DNA of 64,000 nt, taken from assembly GCA_964482235.1 (NCBI GenBank), contig CAYZWU010000014.1, positions 44,576 through 108,575 of the forward strand, read 5' to 3'. The position numbers were made by a program, and so were the translations under genes. This stretch comes from CAYZWU01 sp964482235 (GTDB lineage: Bacteria; Planctomycetota; B15-G4; CAYZWU01). Shown here in pieces: positions 42,305 through 50,280 of this stretch. Position 1 is the stretch's first letter; the number at the start of each line of letters is the position of its first letter. The notes under the pieces are model-generated. The model had not been told where the DNA came from and ran no database searches. It was given only the letters and a program-made list of their open reading frames with translations.

Positions 42305-43600
42305 CTACTCGTACAGGATGGCGTTGGAAACGAGGTCGTGCAGTCCGCCGGTTCCCACGTCCAGCTCGTGATGCTCCATGAGCTGTGTGAACTGGCGTTT
42401 GCAGTTCGAACAAGGCGACGCCACGTACTTGGCTCCCGTGGCCTTGACCTGCTCCACCTTTTTCCTGCCCGAGATGGTCATGCGGAACTCCTTGATCGAG
42501 TCCATGGCGGACAGGCCGCCGCCTCCTCCGCAGCACCAGTTTTCCGAACCGGAAGGCGTCATTTCACGATAGTCCGCACAGCACGCCTTGATGATGATGC
42601 GGGGCTCATCAACGATGTTGCAGCTGCGTCCGAAGTTGCAGGGATCGTGATAAGTGACCGGATCGGGATTCCTGCTCTTGTCGAACTTGATCTTTCCCTC
42701 CTGGACGGCCTTGGCCGTGAACTGGAGGATATTGGTGATCTCGAAGGGCAGCTCACCCCACCACTTGGCCTTTTCCATCATGAACTTCATGATACGGTGG
42801 GCATGGCCGCACTCGCCCATCATCAGCGTTTTGCAGCCGATCCTCTTCGCCTCCTCGATGTAGAGCTTGTTGTCCTCCTTCATGGCCTCGTCATTGCCGG
42901 TGAAGAGGCCGTAGTTGGCGCCGTCGAATGCCTTCGACGACATGGTCCAGTCCACGCCGAGGATGTGGAACACCTTGGCCGTTCCCATCACCGACTCGGG
43001 ATTGACGAGAATATCACCGGAGGGGGGGACGAAGAAGACGTCGGCATGATCCTTGTCGACCGGGATCTTCACGTCAACACCGGCCTCTTCCTTGATCTCC
43101 TCCTCGAGGAACTTGGCCGCCTCCTGGAGTGCTATGGGCGGAGCGCCATCGGTGTTGCCCGTTTTGAGGGATGCCTCGATCACCTTGAGCAGGAAGGGCG
43201 GCGTCATATCCACCGAGTCGAGGAGAGCACGCCCCTTGCGCGTGATGACCGAGTTGTCGAGTCCCATGGGGCAGAACCGGGCGCAGCGGCGGCAGGCCGT
43301 GCACTCGTAGAAGACCTTGGCCCACTCCTCGAGCTCTTCCTTGCTGACCGGCGGCGCAGTGCCGTTGAACAGGTGCTTCAACTTGCCGGCGGGCGTGTAG
43401 AACCTGTTGTAGATCTTCCGGATCAGATCGGATCGTGCTGCAGGATTCAGATCCCTCTCGCTCTTGCCGAAGTAGATGGGGCATTCCTTGGCGCAGGTTC
43501 CGCACTTGACGCAAATCTCCATGGAAAGGCGCAGGGCTGCCGGTGCGTTCCTGATCGCCTTGATCCCGTTCACGACCTTTTCGATTGATTGTTCGTTCAC
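42305..43600 (-). CDS. DsrK/HdrD-like iron-sulfur CCG-domain protein
   Basis: A 431-residue cytoplasmic electron-transfer subunit. Two ferredoxin-type 4Fe-4S motifs are C30-x2-C33-x2-C36-x3-C40 and C100-x2-C103-x2-C106-x3-C110. They are followed by two CCG domains; the second has the DPCNFGRSC, CC, ENWCCGGGGG and SPCSNC cysteines expected of an HdrB/DsrK noncubane cluster. In sulfate reducers DsrK works with DsrM to move electrons between menaquinol and the DsrC trisulfide. The start is GTG at 43600, behind AGGAG. The DsrM-like gene ends two bases upstream, and a DsrC-like gene is two genes upstream. Confidence 0.9.
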   Translation of the reverse strand: MNEQSIEKVVNGIKAIRNAPAALRLSMEICVKCGTCAKECPIYFGKSERDLNPAARSDLIRKIYNRFYTPAGKLKHLFNGTAPPVSKEELEEWAKVFYECTACRRCARFCPMGLDNSVITRKGRALLDSVDMTPPFLLKVIEASLKTGNTDGAPPIALQEAAKFLEEEIKEEAGVDVKIPVDKDHADVFFVPPSGDILVNPESVMGTAKVFHILGVDWTMSSKAFDGANYGLFTGNDEAMKEDNKLYIEEAKRIGCKTLMMGECGHAHRIMKFMMEKAKWWGELPFEITNILQFTAKAVQEGKIKFDKSRNPDPVTYHDPCNFGRSCNIVDEPRIIIKACCADYREMTPSGSENWCCGGGGGLSAMDSIKEFRMTISGRKKVEQVKATGAKYVASPCSNCKRQFTQLMEHHELDVGTGGLHDLVSNAILYE

Positions 43601-43602
43601 TG

Positions 43603-44304
43603 TTAACTCCTGTGAATTGCGGTCTGGCTGAAGAAGATCCCGCCGAAGTGGAGGATCTTGCTGTAAGGGATGTAGATGAAGAGAAGCTGACCCAGAAAAA
43701 TGTGCCAGATGAAAGCGCCGCCCGGGGGTAGTGTCGCCTGGGAGAAGGTGATCAGCGCAAGGAACCAGTCGCGCGTCTGGGACAGGTCGAAGTGGTCGCG
43801 GAAACGCATCATGTTGCCTGTGGTCAGGATGGCCAGTAGGAGGAAGAGAGCGATCCAGTCGCCCCCGGTCGAGATCTCCCGCACCCTCTGCAAGACCATC
43901 CTCCTGGCGATGGTTCCGAGCAGCACAACGAGGATCACGATCCCGGCCGCACCGCCCAGGGTGGCCGACATGGAATCCACATCCGCCGGAGTCATGCCGA
44001 TGGCTTCCCAAAGGAAGGAGAAGTCGACGATGACCCTGAGGTGACCGATGGCGATCAGGGCGAGCGCGATGTGAAAGATCCAAGCCAGCGACCACAGGAC
44101 CCTGTCCGACCGGAACAGCTTGGGAAAGAAGAAGACTTCCGCGAGGATTCCCTTCTTGTCGCCCCCCGAGGGCTGGGGGAATAGAGTCATCGAGGGCTGC
44201 GGAAGCCGGGACCAGATTCTCAGACGGTAGATCATGCCGACAAGGAACAGGACAATCGTTGCGTACGGCAGAAAGTGGAGAACAAACCTTTCGAATGCAG
44301 TCAT
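43603..44304 (-). CDS. DsrM/NarI-like cytochrome b membrane subunit
   Basis: A 233-residue integral membrane protein with about five helices. Paired histidines in IFHIALALIAIGHLRV and WHIFLGQLLFIYIPYSKILHF are candidate heme b ligands as in NarI, DsrM and TmcC. It probably exchanges electrons with the quinone pool for the DsrK-like subunit encoded immediately downstream (two-base gap). The ATG at 44304 follows AGGTG; a GTG at 44313 is possible. It is closest in plan to the two-subunit DsrMK/TmcBC core, without DsrJ, DsrO or DsrP genes nearby. Confidence 0.88.
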   Translation of the reverse strand: MTAFERFVLHFLPYATIVLFLVGMIYRLRIWSRLPQPSMTLFPQPSGGDKKGILAEVFFFPKLFRSDRVLWSLAWIFHIALALIAIGHLRVIVDFSFLWEAIGMTPADVDSMSATLGGAAGIVILVVLLGTIARRMVLQRVREISTGGDWIALFLLLAILTTGNMMRFRDHFDLSQTRDWFLALITFSQATLPPGGAFIWHIFLGQLLFIYIPYSKILHFGGIFFSQTAIHRS

Positions 44305-44407
44305 TTCAGACACCTCGATAGTCGTTAAGCGGTTTCCAGATCCTGACGGTCCCCGGCGTCCCGGAGACCGGTCTCATGCGGCCAGAGATCTTCCTGTCCG
44401 GATCAGC

Positions 44408-44722
44408 TCAAATGCAGCCGCTCGGTTTGGGAAGCCCTGCCAGTCGGTAGGCGCCGCGTGCCACGCCGCAGGGGAAGAGCTCGCAGATCCTATTCGGCGA
44501 AAGACCGGTGGCCCTTCCGATCCTCACGATCGAGGGACCGGTGTCGCAATTCAGGTAATACTCGCGGATGAACTCGATCACCTTCCAGTGATCGTCGGAG
44601 AGCTTGTCGTCAACGATGCGATTTTCGCGTGCAAGGAATTCGGCGAGTTCTCGCGTCCATTGCTTCTCCCGGGTCATGAATCCGTCGTTGTCGATCTTCA
44701 CGTATTTTTCGCCTTCAACCAT
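44408..44722 (-). CDS. DsrC/TusE-like protein retaining only CysA
   Basis: A 104-residue DsrC-family protein. LSDDHWKVIEFIREYYLNC is the central helix signature, and ELFPCGVARGAYRLAGLPKPSGCI is the mobile C-terminal arm. The penultimate Cys103 (CysA) is kept, but the partner eleven residues upstream (CysB) is Tyr92. An extra Cys85 sits in FPCG. With one Cys it resembles TusE, which relays sulfane sulfur in tRNA thiolation, yet it is encoded next to DsrM- and DsrK-like genes, which points to redox chemistry. GAAGGTG precedes the ATG. Confidence 0.88.
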   Translation of the reverse strand: MVEGEKYVKIDNDGFMTREKQWTRELAEFLARENRIVDDKLSDDHWKVIEFIREYYLNCDTGPSIVRIGRATGLSPNRICELFPCGVARGAYRLAGLPKPSGCI

Positions 44723-44725
44723 GAA

Positions 44726-44938
44726 TCACCTTCTTTCCTCGAATTTTAGATCGCCGTTGAGATCTACAATCTCCACCCGGCGGAGTTTGCCGGGGTGGCC
44801 GTCATTGAAAGGGATCACGATGTTGCCGTGGAACTTCTCGTGCACCAGCTGCTTGAGATACTCCGTCAAGCTCGGAAAGGGGCATGTCTCGACCTCTTCG
44901 CAATCGACACACCGTTTCGGGATCTCTTCCTTTTCCAT
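44726..44938 (-). CDS. Small Cys-rich protein, paralogue A
   Basis: A 70-residue protein of a family I do not recognise. It has IPKRCVDCEEVETCPFP (C-x2-C-x5-C), then a conserved block KFHGNIVIPFNDGHPGKLRR ending EIVDLNG. The cysteine trio suggests metal or Fe-S binding. It begins just upstream of the DsrC/TusE-like gene (three-base gap) on the same strand and is clearly homologous to the gene at 45118-45309. The ATG at 44938 has only a weak ribosome site. Confidence 0.8.
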   Translation of the reverse strand: MEKEEIPKRCVDCEEVETCPFPSLTEYLKQLVHEKFHGNIVIPFNDGHPGKLRRVEIVDLNGDLKFEERR

Positions 44939-45017
44939 GAATGAGTTCCAGCATGACCTTTCGATTCCGGAATCCTCCGGAAGGAACCGCGGCACGATAC
45001 GTCCTTGTGAACAGGGC

Positions 45018-45076
45018 AAAAATAAAAGGCCTGCCTTGAATCGAATCCCCTTCTGGGATGATGTTTCAGGCAGGCC
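45018..45076 (-). terminator. Rho-independent terminator between the two small paralogues
   Basis: On the minus strand a 9-bp GC-rich stem (45068-45076 with 45028-45036) encloses a smaller nested ATCCC/GGGAT hairpin. It is followed by TTTTATTTTT (45018-45027). It ends or attenuates leftward transcription between paralogue B and the downstream redox genes. Confidence 0.8.
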
Positions 45077-45117
45077 CTACTCTCGCGGTTACCCGGCAAT
45101 GTTTTTATTCTCAGATT

Positions 45118-45309
45118 CTATTTTGTCAGATCAACAACCTCCTCGCGGCGCACCTTGCCCGGATGGCCGTCCTTGAAAGGAATGATGATGTTTCCGTGAA
45201 ATTTAGCGTGAACCTGCTTCTTGAGATATTCCATGAGGTTGGGGAACGGGCAGGTATCGTACTCTTCGCAATCGATACACCTTTTGGGAATTTCTCTCTC
45301 CTGATCCAC
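45118..45309 (-). CDS. Small Cys-rich protein, paralogue B
   Basis: A 63-residue protein, clearly related to paralogue A over its full length: IPKRCIDCEEYDTCPFP, then KFHGNIIIPFKDGHPGKVRR and EVVDL. The C-x2-C-x5-C pattern and the basic C-terminal block are both preserved, so the pair is under selection. The start is GTG at 45309 with GGGAGG about 7 bases upstream. A promoter lies about 100 bases upstream and a terminator directly downstream, so it can be expressed separately from the redox genes. Function unknown. Confidence 0.78.
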   Translation of the reverse strand: MDQEREIPKRCIDCEEYDTCPFPNLMEYLKKQVHAKFHGNIIIPFKDGHPGKVRREEVVDLTK

Positions 45310-45407
45310 TTGAGAGCCTCCCGATTGCTGGTGCCGGATTATCTGAGAACGAGCGGAAGATCGGCTTCCGCAGAGCGTGAACCAAAAATAGCAACAGATA
45401 TCCTACT

Positions 45408-45435
45408 ATTTTACAATGAATTAAATAATTGTCTT
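45408..45435 (-). promoter_or_regulatory. Leftward promoter of the small-paralogue/Dsr-like locus
   Basis: On the minus strand AAGACA (45430-45435) and TAAAAT (45408-45413) are 16 bases apart, in a clearly AT-rich patch within an otherwise GC-rich window. They lie upstream of paralogue B. Four and five of six consensus positions match. Confidence 0.55.
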
Positions 45436-45531
45436 GTGCTTCAGTGTGATGCGTATTTTGCGTAACAACTTTATTTTTTGATAATTACGTCGGCAGTTCG
45501 GCGGTTCGGGACGGGATGCTCCATCACCCCG

Positions 45532-47220
45532 TTACCTTCCGGCCAGCTCCTTGAGCACCTGCTTCCTGATGCGCTGGATGTGGCCCCTTCCGAGAGCCTT
45601 GACCCAGCACTTGAGCTCCGTGTACCGGCGGATCTTCTCGTCCGGCAGGATCCCGAAGCAGTCGATCACGGCCAGGGGGCCGCCGGCCCACTTGACCAGG
45701 TCGTCTGGTTCGATATCCAGGTAGGCGGAGTGGGGGACGGCGAAGATCACGGCCTCGGCGCCCTTGACCGCCTTCTTCAGGTCGTGCTGCACCCGGATGT
45801 CCTTCAGGTCGTCCTGGTTGCGGAAGAAGCGCGACCAGGACATTCCCGGCGCGGGGTAGACATCCTGCTTCTCGAGCTCGTACCAGTGATCGACGTAGGG
45901 ATCGTGAACGCGCATCTCCGCACCCATCTCGGTGAGCTTTCGCACCACGATCTCGCTGCCGCTGTAGCGCGTGTCGCCCACGTCCTGGCGGTAGCTGGCG
46001 CCGCAGATCAGGACATCGGCGTGAGCGATGTAGCGGGACATGTTGCGCAGAGCGTCACGGGTCAGCTCGGCCACCTGGAGGGCTCTCGTGTCGTTGATGT
46101 CGATCGACGTGGGCGTGATCTTGAAGATCCTCTCGCCGTCCTCGAAGCCGAGGATGTGCCTGTAGGCCCAGTATCCCAGGCCGCCGTCCTTCGGCAGGCA
46201 GTAGCCGCCGATCCCCGGTCCGGGGAAGATGATGTTGCTGTGCGTGGGGCGCATCTTGATGGCATCGATCACCTTGACCAGGTCGACGCCGTTCCGTTCG
46301 GCGAAGATGCTCCATTCGTTCATGAACGCGAGGATCGTGGCGCGGTAGGAGTTCTCCACGATCTTGGTGGTCTCCGACTCGATCGGCCGGTCCATCACGG
46401 TGAGCGGGAAATCGTCCGTGTTCAGGACCTGACGGAGGAACTTCTCGACCCGCTTGCGGGCCGTCACGTTGCAGCCGGCGCAGACGCGCCAGAAGTCGCG
46501 GATGCTCGACACGTATTCCTTCCCGGGCATCACGCGCTCGAAGCTGTGCGCCAGGACGGGTGCGGCCTTGATACCCCTGGCGGCAAAGGCCTTCTTGAGG
46601 ATCGGCCAGGCGACGAACTCCGTCGTGCCGGGAGCCACCGTGGTCTCGATAAGGGTCAGGCACTTCTTCGGTATCTTCTGGCCGATGATCCGCATCGTGG
46701 CCTCGAGAGCGGCCATGTCCGTCTCGCCCGTGTCCATGTGCCCCAGGTCCTGCTTCAGGTAGTCGCACTGCACATCGACGATCACGCAGTCGGCCAGCTT
46801 GAGGGCGTCGTTGTTGAAGGTGGCGGTAAACGTCTTCTTCTCCAGCACGCAGCGCGCGATCATCTCGTCCACCTCGGGATCCTCGGCCTTGACCGGAGCG
46901 ACTCCGCGGTTCAGGAGGGGGATCTTCCAGTAGCTCCGCACGCTCGGCCTCTGGCAGCCGATCACGAACTTGCTGGGGCGGCCGCGCCTGTCCGTCGTAT
47001 CGGCCACGATGGCGGCCATCACGGCTCCCACGAACCCGAGGCCCATGACGACCACGATCTCCTTTCCTTCCTCCCTGGCCTTGCCCGCCAGCTTCTCGAC
47101 TCGCTTGAATTCCGCGGCGTACTGCCTTTCGCCCGGAAGAGCGAACTCCTCGCCGTCGGGACTGACGGAGACTTCCTTCTCGATCTGATCAGGATCCGGA
47201 CGTTTTTTTCCAGCTGTCAT
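45532..47220 (-). CDS. UDP-glucose/GDP-mannose dehydrogenase-family nucleotide-sugar dehydrogenase
   Basis: A four-electron NAD-dependent oxidase that would convert a nucleotide-hexose to a uronic acid. The Rossmann fold VVVMGLGFVGAVMAA lies near residue 55, ETTVAPGTTE near the domain boundary, and the catalytic Cys in GIGGYCLPKDGG. The C-terminal SYRQDVGDTRYSGSEIVVRKL completes the fold. At 562 residues it is about 100 longer than the usual enzymes, with an N-terminal extension of about 50 residues and internal additions. AAGGGA precedes the ATG at 47220. It stands alone, so the sugar substrate cannot be given. Confidence 0.9.
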   Translation of the reverse strand: MTAGKKRPDPDQIEKEVSVSPDGEEFALPGERQYAAEFKRVEKLAGKAREEGKEIVVVMGLGFVGAVMAAIVADTTDRRGRPSKFVIGCQRPSVRSYWKIPLLNRGVAPVKAEDPEVDEMIARCVLEKKTFTATFNNDALKLADCVIVDVQCDYLKQDLGHMDTGETDMAALEATMRIIGQKIPKKCLTLIETTVAPGTTEFVAWPILKKAFAARGIKAAPVLAHSFERVMPGKEYVSSIRDFWRVCAGCNVTARKRVEKFLRQVLNTDDFPLTVMDRPIESETTKIVENSYRATILAFMNEWSIFAERNGVDLVKVIDAIKMRPTHSNIIFPGPGIGGYCLPKDGGLGYWAYRHILGFEDGERIFKITPTSIDINDTRALQVAELTRDALRNMSRYIAHADVLICGASYRQDVGDTRYSGSEIVVRKLTEMGAEMRVHDPYVDHWYELEKQDVYPAPGMSWSRFFRNQDDLKDIRVQHDLKKAVKGAEAVIFAVPHSAYLDIEPDDLVKWAGGPLAVIDCFGILPDEKIRRYTELKCWVKALGRGHIQRIRKQVLKELAGR

Positions 47221-47343
47221 GAGAGAGTTCCCTTCTCGTCTTGCTGCCCGGTGGACGGGCGAATTGTAGATATCCCAAACGCCTATGACGGTGATTAGAT
47301 ACTTCCGGGGAAGCCGGTGCAAGAGGAATCGATCCTGCCGCGC

Positions 47344-49977
47344 TCAACGGAGGACGACAGGGATGTCGACGATCTCTTTTTCTTTCAGCGTGACGACGGC
47401 CCGGCCCGTGTATCGCTTGCGGCCGTCGTAGTATTCGACCTCCACCTTCTTGCGATCGGCGCGGCCCCGGAGCGGGATGCCGCGGCAGAGGAAGATCCGC
47501 TCGCCATGATCCTCTCTGAGCAGCTCGTCGAGCCGGAAGTGGTCGTCCTCGATCTTCACCCAGGCATCGTCCAGCCGGGAGTCGAGGGAAGGGCCGTCGC
47601 AGTCCACGATCAGCCTGAATGCTCCGCCATCCGCACCGAGCTTGATGCAGAGATCCTTCTTTCCGCTCCGGTGCTGCGGAACTACCTTCTCCAGCTTCGC
47701 ACAGGGGAAACCCGGTGCAGCTATCTCGAGCTCCAGGGGCGAGGGGGGGAGAAAGCGGAAGAGGAAGCGCCCGTCCCGATCCGCGACGGTTCTGGTGATC
47801 CATCGCTCTCTTCTTTCTTTTACTTCGGCATGAATGTATGGCCGGGACTTCTTGCGGCCCTTGGGGGTTCTGGGGAGCTTCCGCTTCTTTCTGTCCTGAA
47901 GACCGAGGAGTGCGCCTGACACTGGCTCCCCCGTGTCCGCATCGATCAGCCGGCCTGCGAGAGCATAGCCGCCGATCTGCAGATCGCGTTCGGTCATTCC
48001 CCTCTCGAGGTCGATCGGCTTGCTCTTCCTGCTCGACCTGGAGGGGATGAAGAAACCGCAGTCGTCCTGGAACCAGACGAACCATCGTCCCGGTTCCGGT
48101 GCCGTGATCTCGAAGTATCCGGTTGCATCGGTGCGGCCCGACGGCAACTCATTCCGGATCGACGGGAAATAGGTCAGAGCGTCTCCCGACCGGTGCAGAA
48201 TGACTGTGGCATTCTCCACGGCTGATCCCTGATCGGTCAGGAGCCGTCCGCTGAAGCGGACCGATCGGGGCGGGGTGAGGGTGCAGGCCACCGGTTCATC
48301 ACGGGAATAGTTGACTGGAACGGTATCGTGCGCGATCCGTATGCCGTTGTACAGGCAAGAGATGTAGATCCTCTTCCACCACACCTCTTCGTACCGGTTG
48401 CAGTGGATGATATACCGCCCAGCACTGTCCCGGCTCAGGATGGATGCGGGAAGCTCCATGCGGTATCCATTGTGCGTCGATGCGCCTGGACAGTTGATCG
48501 TGAAGCTCAGGAACCTGCGATCGAGGGGAACGTCGCTTTTCACCGTCACCACGATGGTCTTTGCGGGACGCAGTTCGATGGCGACGTTTTTGATCCCCGG
48601 TTCGCGGAGTGGGACACGTGTCATGGCGGCTCCGTAACCGGGCGCTGTGCAGAGGATGGTATGGTGACCGGGAGCCGGAACGCGTGCCTTGAAGGTACCT
48701 TCCTTCGTCACAGGGATTCTCCGTACACTTGATTCGTCTGAAGTATGCCGGGTGGTGAGGAAGCAGAAGCTGCCCTCCTCCTTCACCGGTTCGCCTGTCC
48801 GATGATCGACGAGACGGCCCTTGATCGTTCCACCAACGATAGCGAACACTTGAGGTTCGACGACTCCGGTGCCGGCGTAAGCAGGGAAGCTGTCTCTGTG
48901 ATAACTCGGGCAGTCGGGCAGTGCAAACTCCAGCGCATATCTTCCCGGCTTCATGCCGAAGAGCTGGAAGCAGCCGTCCGCATCTGTGGTTGCCATCGGC
49001 CGGAATTCCTTGAAGTAGCCGGGATCGGGCTCGTCGATAATGAGATGGTCCGTGTTGCGGATCAAGACATCGGCATCCGGGACCGGCAGCCTGTGGAGCA
49101 GGACGCAGCCCTTGATCGCGCCGCTTCCCGGTTCCGAGCCGACCACGATCTGCTCCACATCCCGGTCCAGGAGCAGGACCTTCTTCGATCCGAGGAAGAG
49201 CGACTTGTCGGTGTAGCCCGGCGCTTCCTCCAGCGTGAGGATGTAGTCTCCCGGATGCAGCTTCGCCGTCGTGAAGGTCCCGCGCGGATCGACGGGGACG
49301 CGGTGCTCCAGCGGCCGAAGCCCGGCGCCGCGAAAGCCGGTGACAAGGACCGTTCCGCCGGCCGCCGGCGCGCCACGCGGATCGAGAGCCGTTCCCGATA
49401 TGGAGTATCCAAAGCCGATCGGGACGACGCGGTCCCTTCCCGGCTCTACGTTGCGCGTGACGGTCTCGCGGTAGTCGTCGTGGCGAACGACCAGGGTGTG
49501 TGCGCCCGGCCGCGACACCTCGAGGGAGAAGCGGCCGCCTTCGTCGGTGACGGCATGGGGGATGGCTGCGATGCCGCTGTCGAAACCGAAAGCGGCATCG
49601 ACGTCGGTGGCGCTGTACAGATTCGCACCGGCCACCCTGGTCCCTGTCCCGGCTTCCTCCACGAACCCGCGGATGAAACTCCTTTCGATTACAGGCGGCT
49701 CCGCAGGCGGCGTCTTTCCGCCGAGAGCCGTTTCCCCTTCGGTCCCTCTCGGCTTCGCTTTGCCCGGATCCTTCGGGGGGTGACCCCGCTGCTCATCAAG
49801 GCGAGCCGGTTCGGAAGGGGCTGGCCTCTCTTTTTCTACCCGAGCGGTCTTTGCCGTCCCTCGTCTCTCAGCATCCTGATCATCGGAGAGGAAAAAAAAC
49901 CAGACGGCAAAGCCGGAGACAGAGAGGCCGACGATGAGGAGCAGGCGAAAGAGGTTGTTTTCTTTTTTCGGTTTCAT
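47344..49977 (-). CDS. Membrane-anchored carboxypeptidase-regulatory-domain repeat protein
   Basis: An 877-residue protein with an N-terminal TM helix (FRLLLIVGLSVSGFAVWFFFL) and a Pro/Lys/Glu-rich linker (residues about 35-100). Several carboxypeptidase-D regulatory-like / Ig-fold domains follow: GFVEEAGTGTRVAGANLYS, GTALDPRGAPAAGG, GCVLLHRLPVPDADVLI, GRLLTDQGSAVENATVIL and GRLIDADTGEPVSGALLG open successive repeats, each with a VTDEGGRF- or ATTDADGCF-type loop. It is predicted to be an extracytoplasmic structural protein. An ATG at 49977 and a TTG at 49980 are both possible starts; neither has a clear ribosome site. No catalytic motif is seen. Confidence 0.8.
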   Translation of the reverse strand: MKPKKENNLFRLLLIVGLSVSGFAVWFFFLSDDQDAERRGTAKTARVEKERPAPSEPARLDEQRGHPPKDPGKAKPRGTEGETALGGKTPPAEPPVIERSFIRGFVEEAGTGTRVAGANLYSATDVDAAFGFDSGIAAIPHAVTDEGGRFSLEVSRPGAHTLVVRHDDYRETVTRNVEPGRDRVVPIGFGYSISGTALDPRGAPAAGGTVLVTGFRGAGLRPLEHRVPVDPRGTFTTAKLHPGDYILTLEEAPGYTDKSLFLGSKKVLLLDRDVEQIVVGSEPGSGAIKGCVLLHRLPVPDADVLIRNTDHLIIDEPDPGYFKEFRPMATTDADGCFQLFGMKPGRYALEFALPDCPSYHRDSFPAYAGTGVVEPQVFAIVGGTIKGRLVDHRTGEPVKEEGSFCFLTTRHTSDESSVRRIPVTKEGTFKARVPAPGHHTILCTAPGYGAAMTRVPLREPGIKNVAIELRPAKTIVVTVKSDVPLDRRFLSFTINCPGASTHNGYRMELPASILSRDSAGRYIIHCNRYEEVWWKRIYISCLYNGIRIAHDTVPVNYSRDEPVACTLTPPRSVRFSGRLLTDQGSAVENATVILHRSGDALTYFPSIRNELPSGRTDATGYFEITAPEPGRWFVWFQDDCGFFIPSRSSRKSKPIDLERGMTERDLQIGGYALAGRLIDADTGEPVSGALLGLQDRKKRKLPRTPKGRKKSRPYIHAEVKERRERWITRTVADRDGRFLFRFLPPSPLELEIAAPGFPCAKLEKVVPQHRSGKKDLCIKLGADGGAFRLIVDCDGPSLDSRLDDAWVKIEDDHFRLDELLREDHGERIFLCRGIPLRGRADRKKVEVEYYDGRKRYTGRAVVTLKEKEIVDIPVVLR

Positions 49978-50280
49978 CAATCGGCCGGAACGGTCAGAAG
50001 GTTCTATCGATCCATCACGCTCCCAGCAGTTCCCTGGACAGCTCCCTTTCTGACGTCCCGATCCTACGCCAACTTCCTTAGATTCTGCAAAAAAAGCGGC
50101 AGTGTTACGATTTCTTTCGTCAATGGCTATATATTCCTAGGCTATATATATATTATTCGAGAGATGTATAATACGTGCGGTAACAGGCCTGAATCTGAGT
50201 TTCGATCCGTGTAAAGTGGGGGTGGTTGCCGCATAAATCGTGAACCGGGCTGAGGAACCGATCCAGGTGGGGTTGTTGAT
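49978..50280. other. AT-rich divergent intergenic region with candidate promoter
   Basis: A 303-base gap between divergent genes. It contains an unusually AT-rich patch (about 50100-50175, including TATATATATA) and a perfect TATAAT at 50167-50172 oriented toward the Gly-rich lipoprotein gene, but no good -35 element at the right distance. No gene is visible. Confidence 0.5.
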
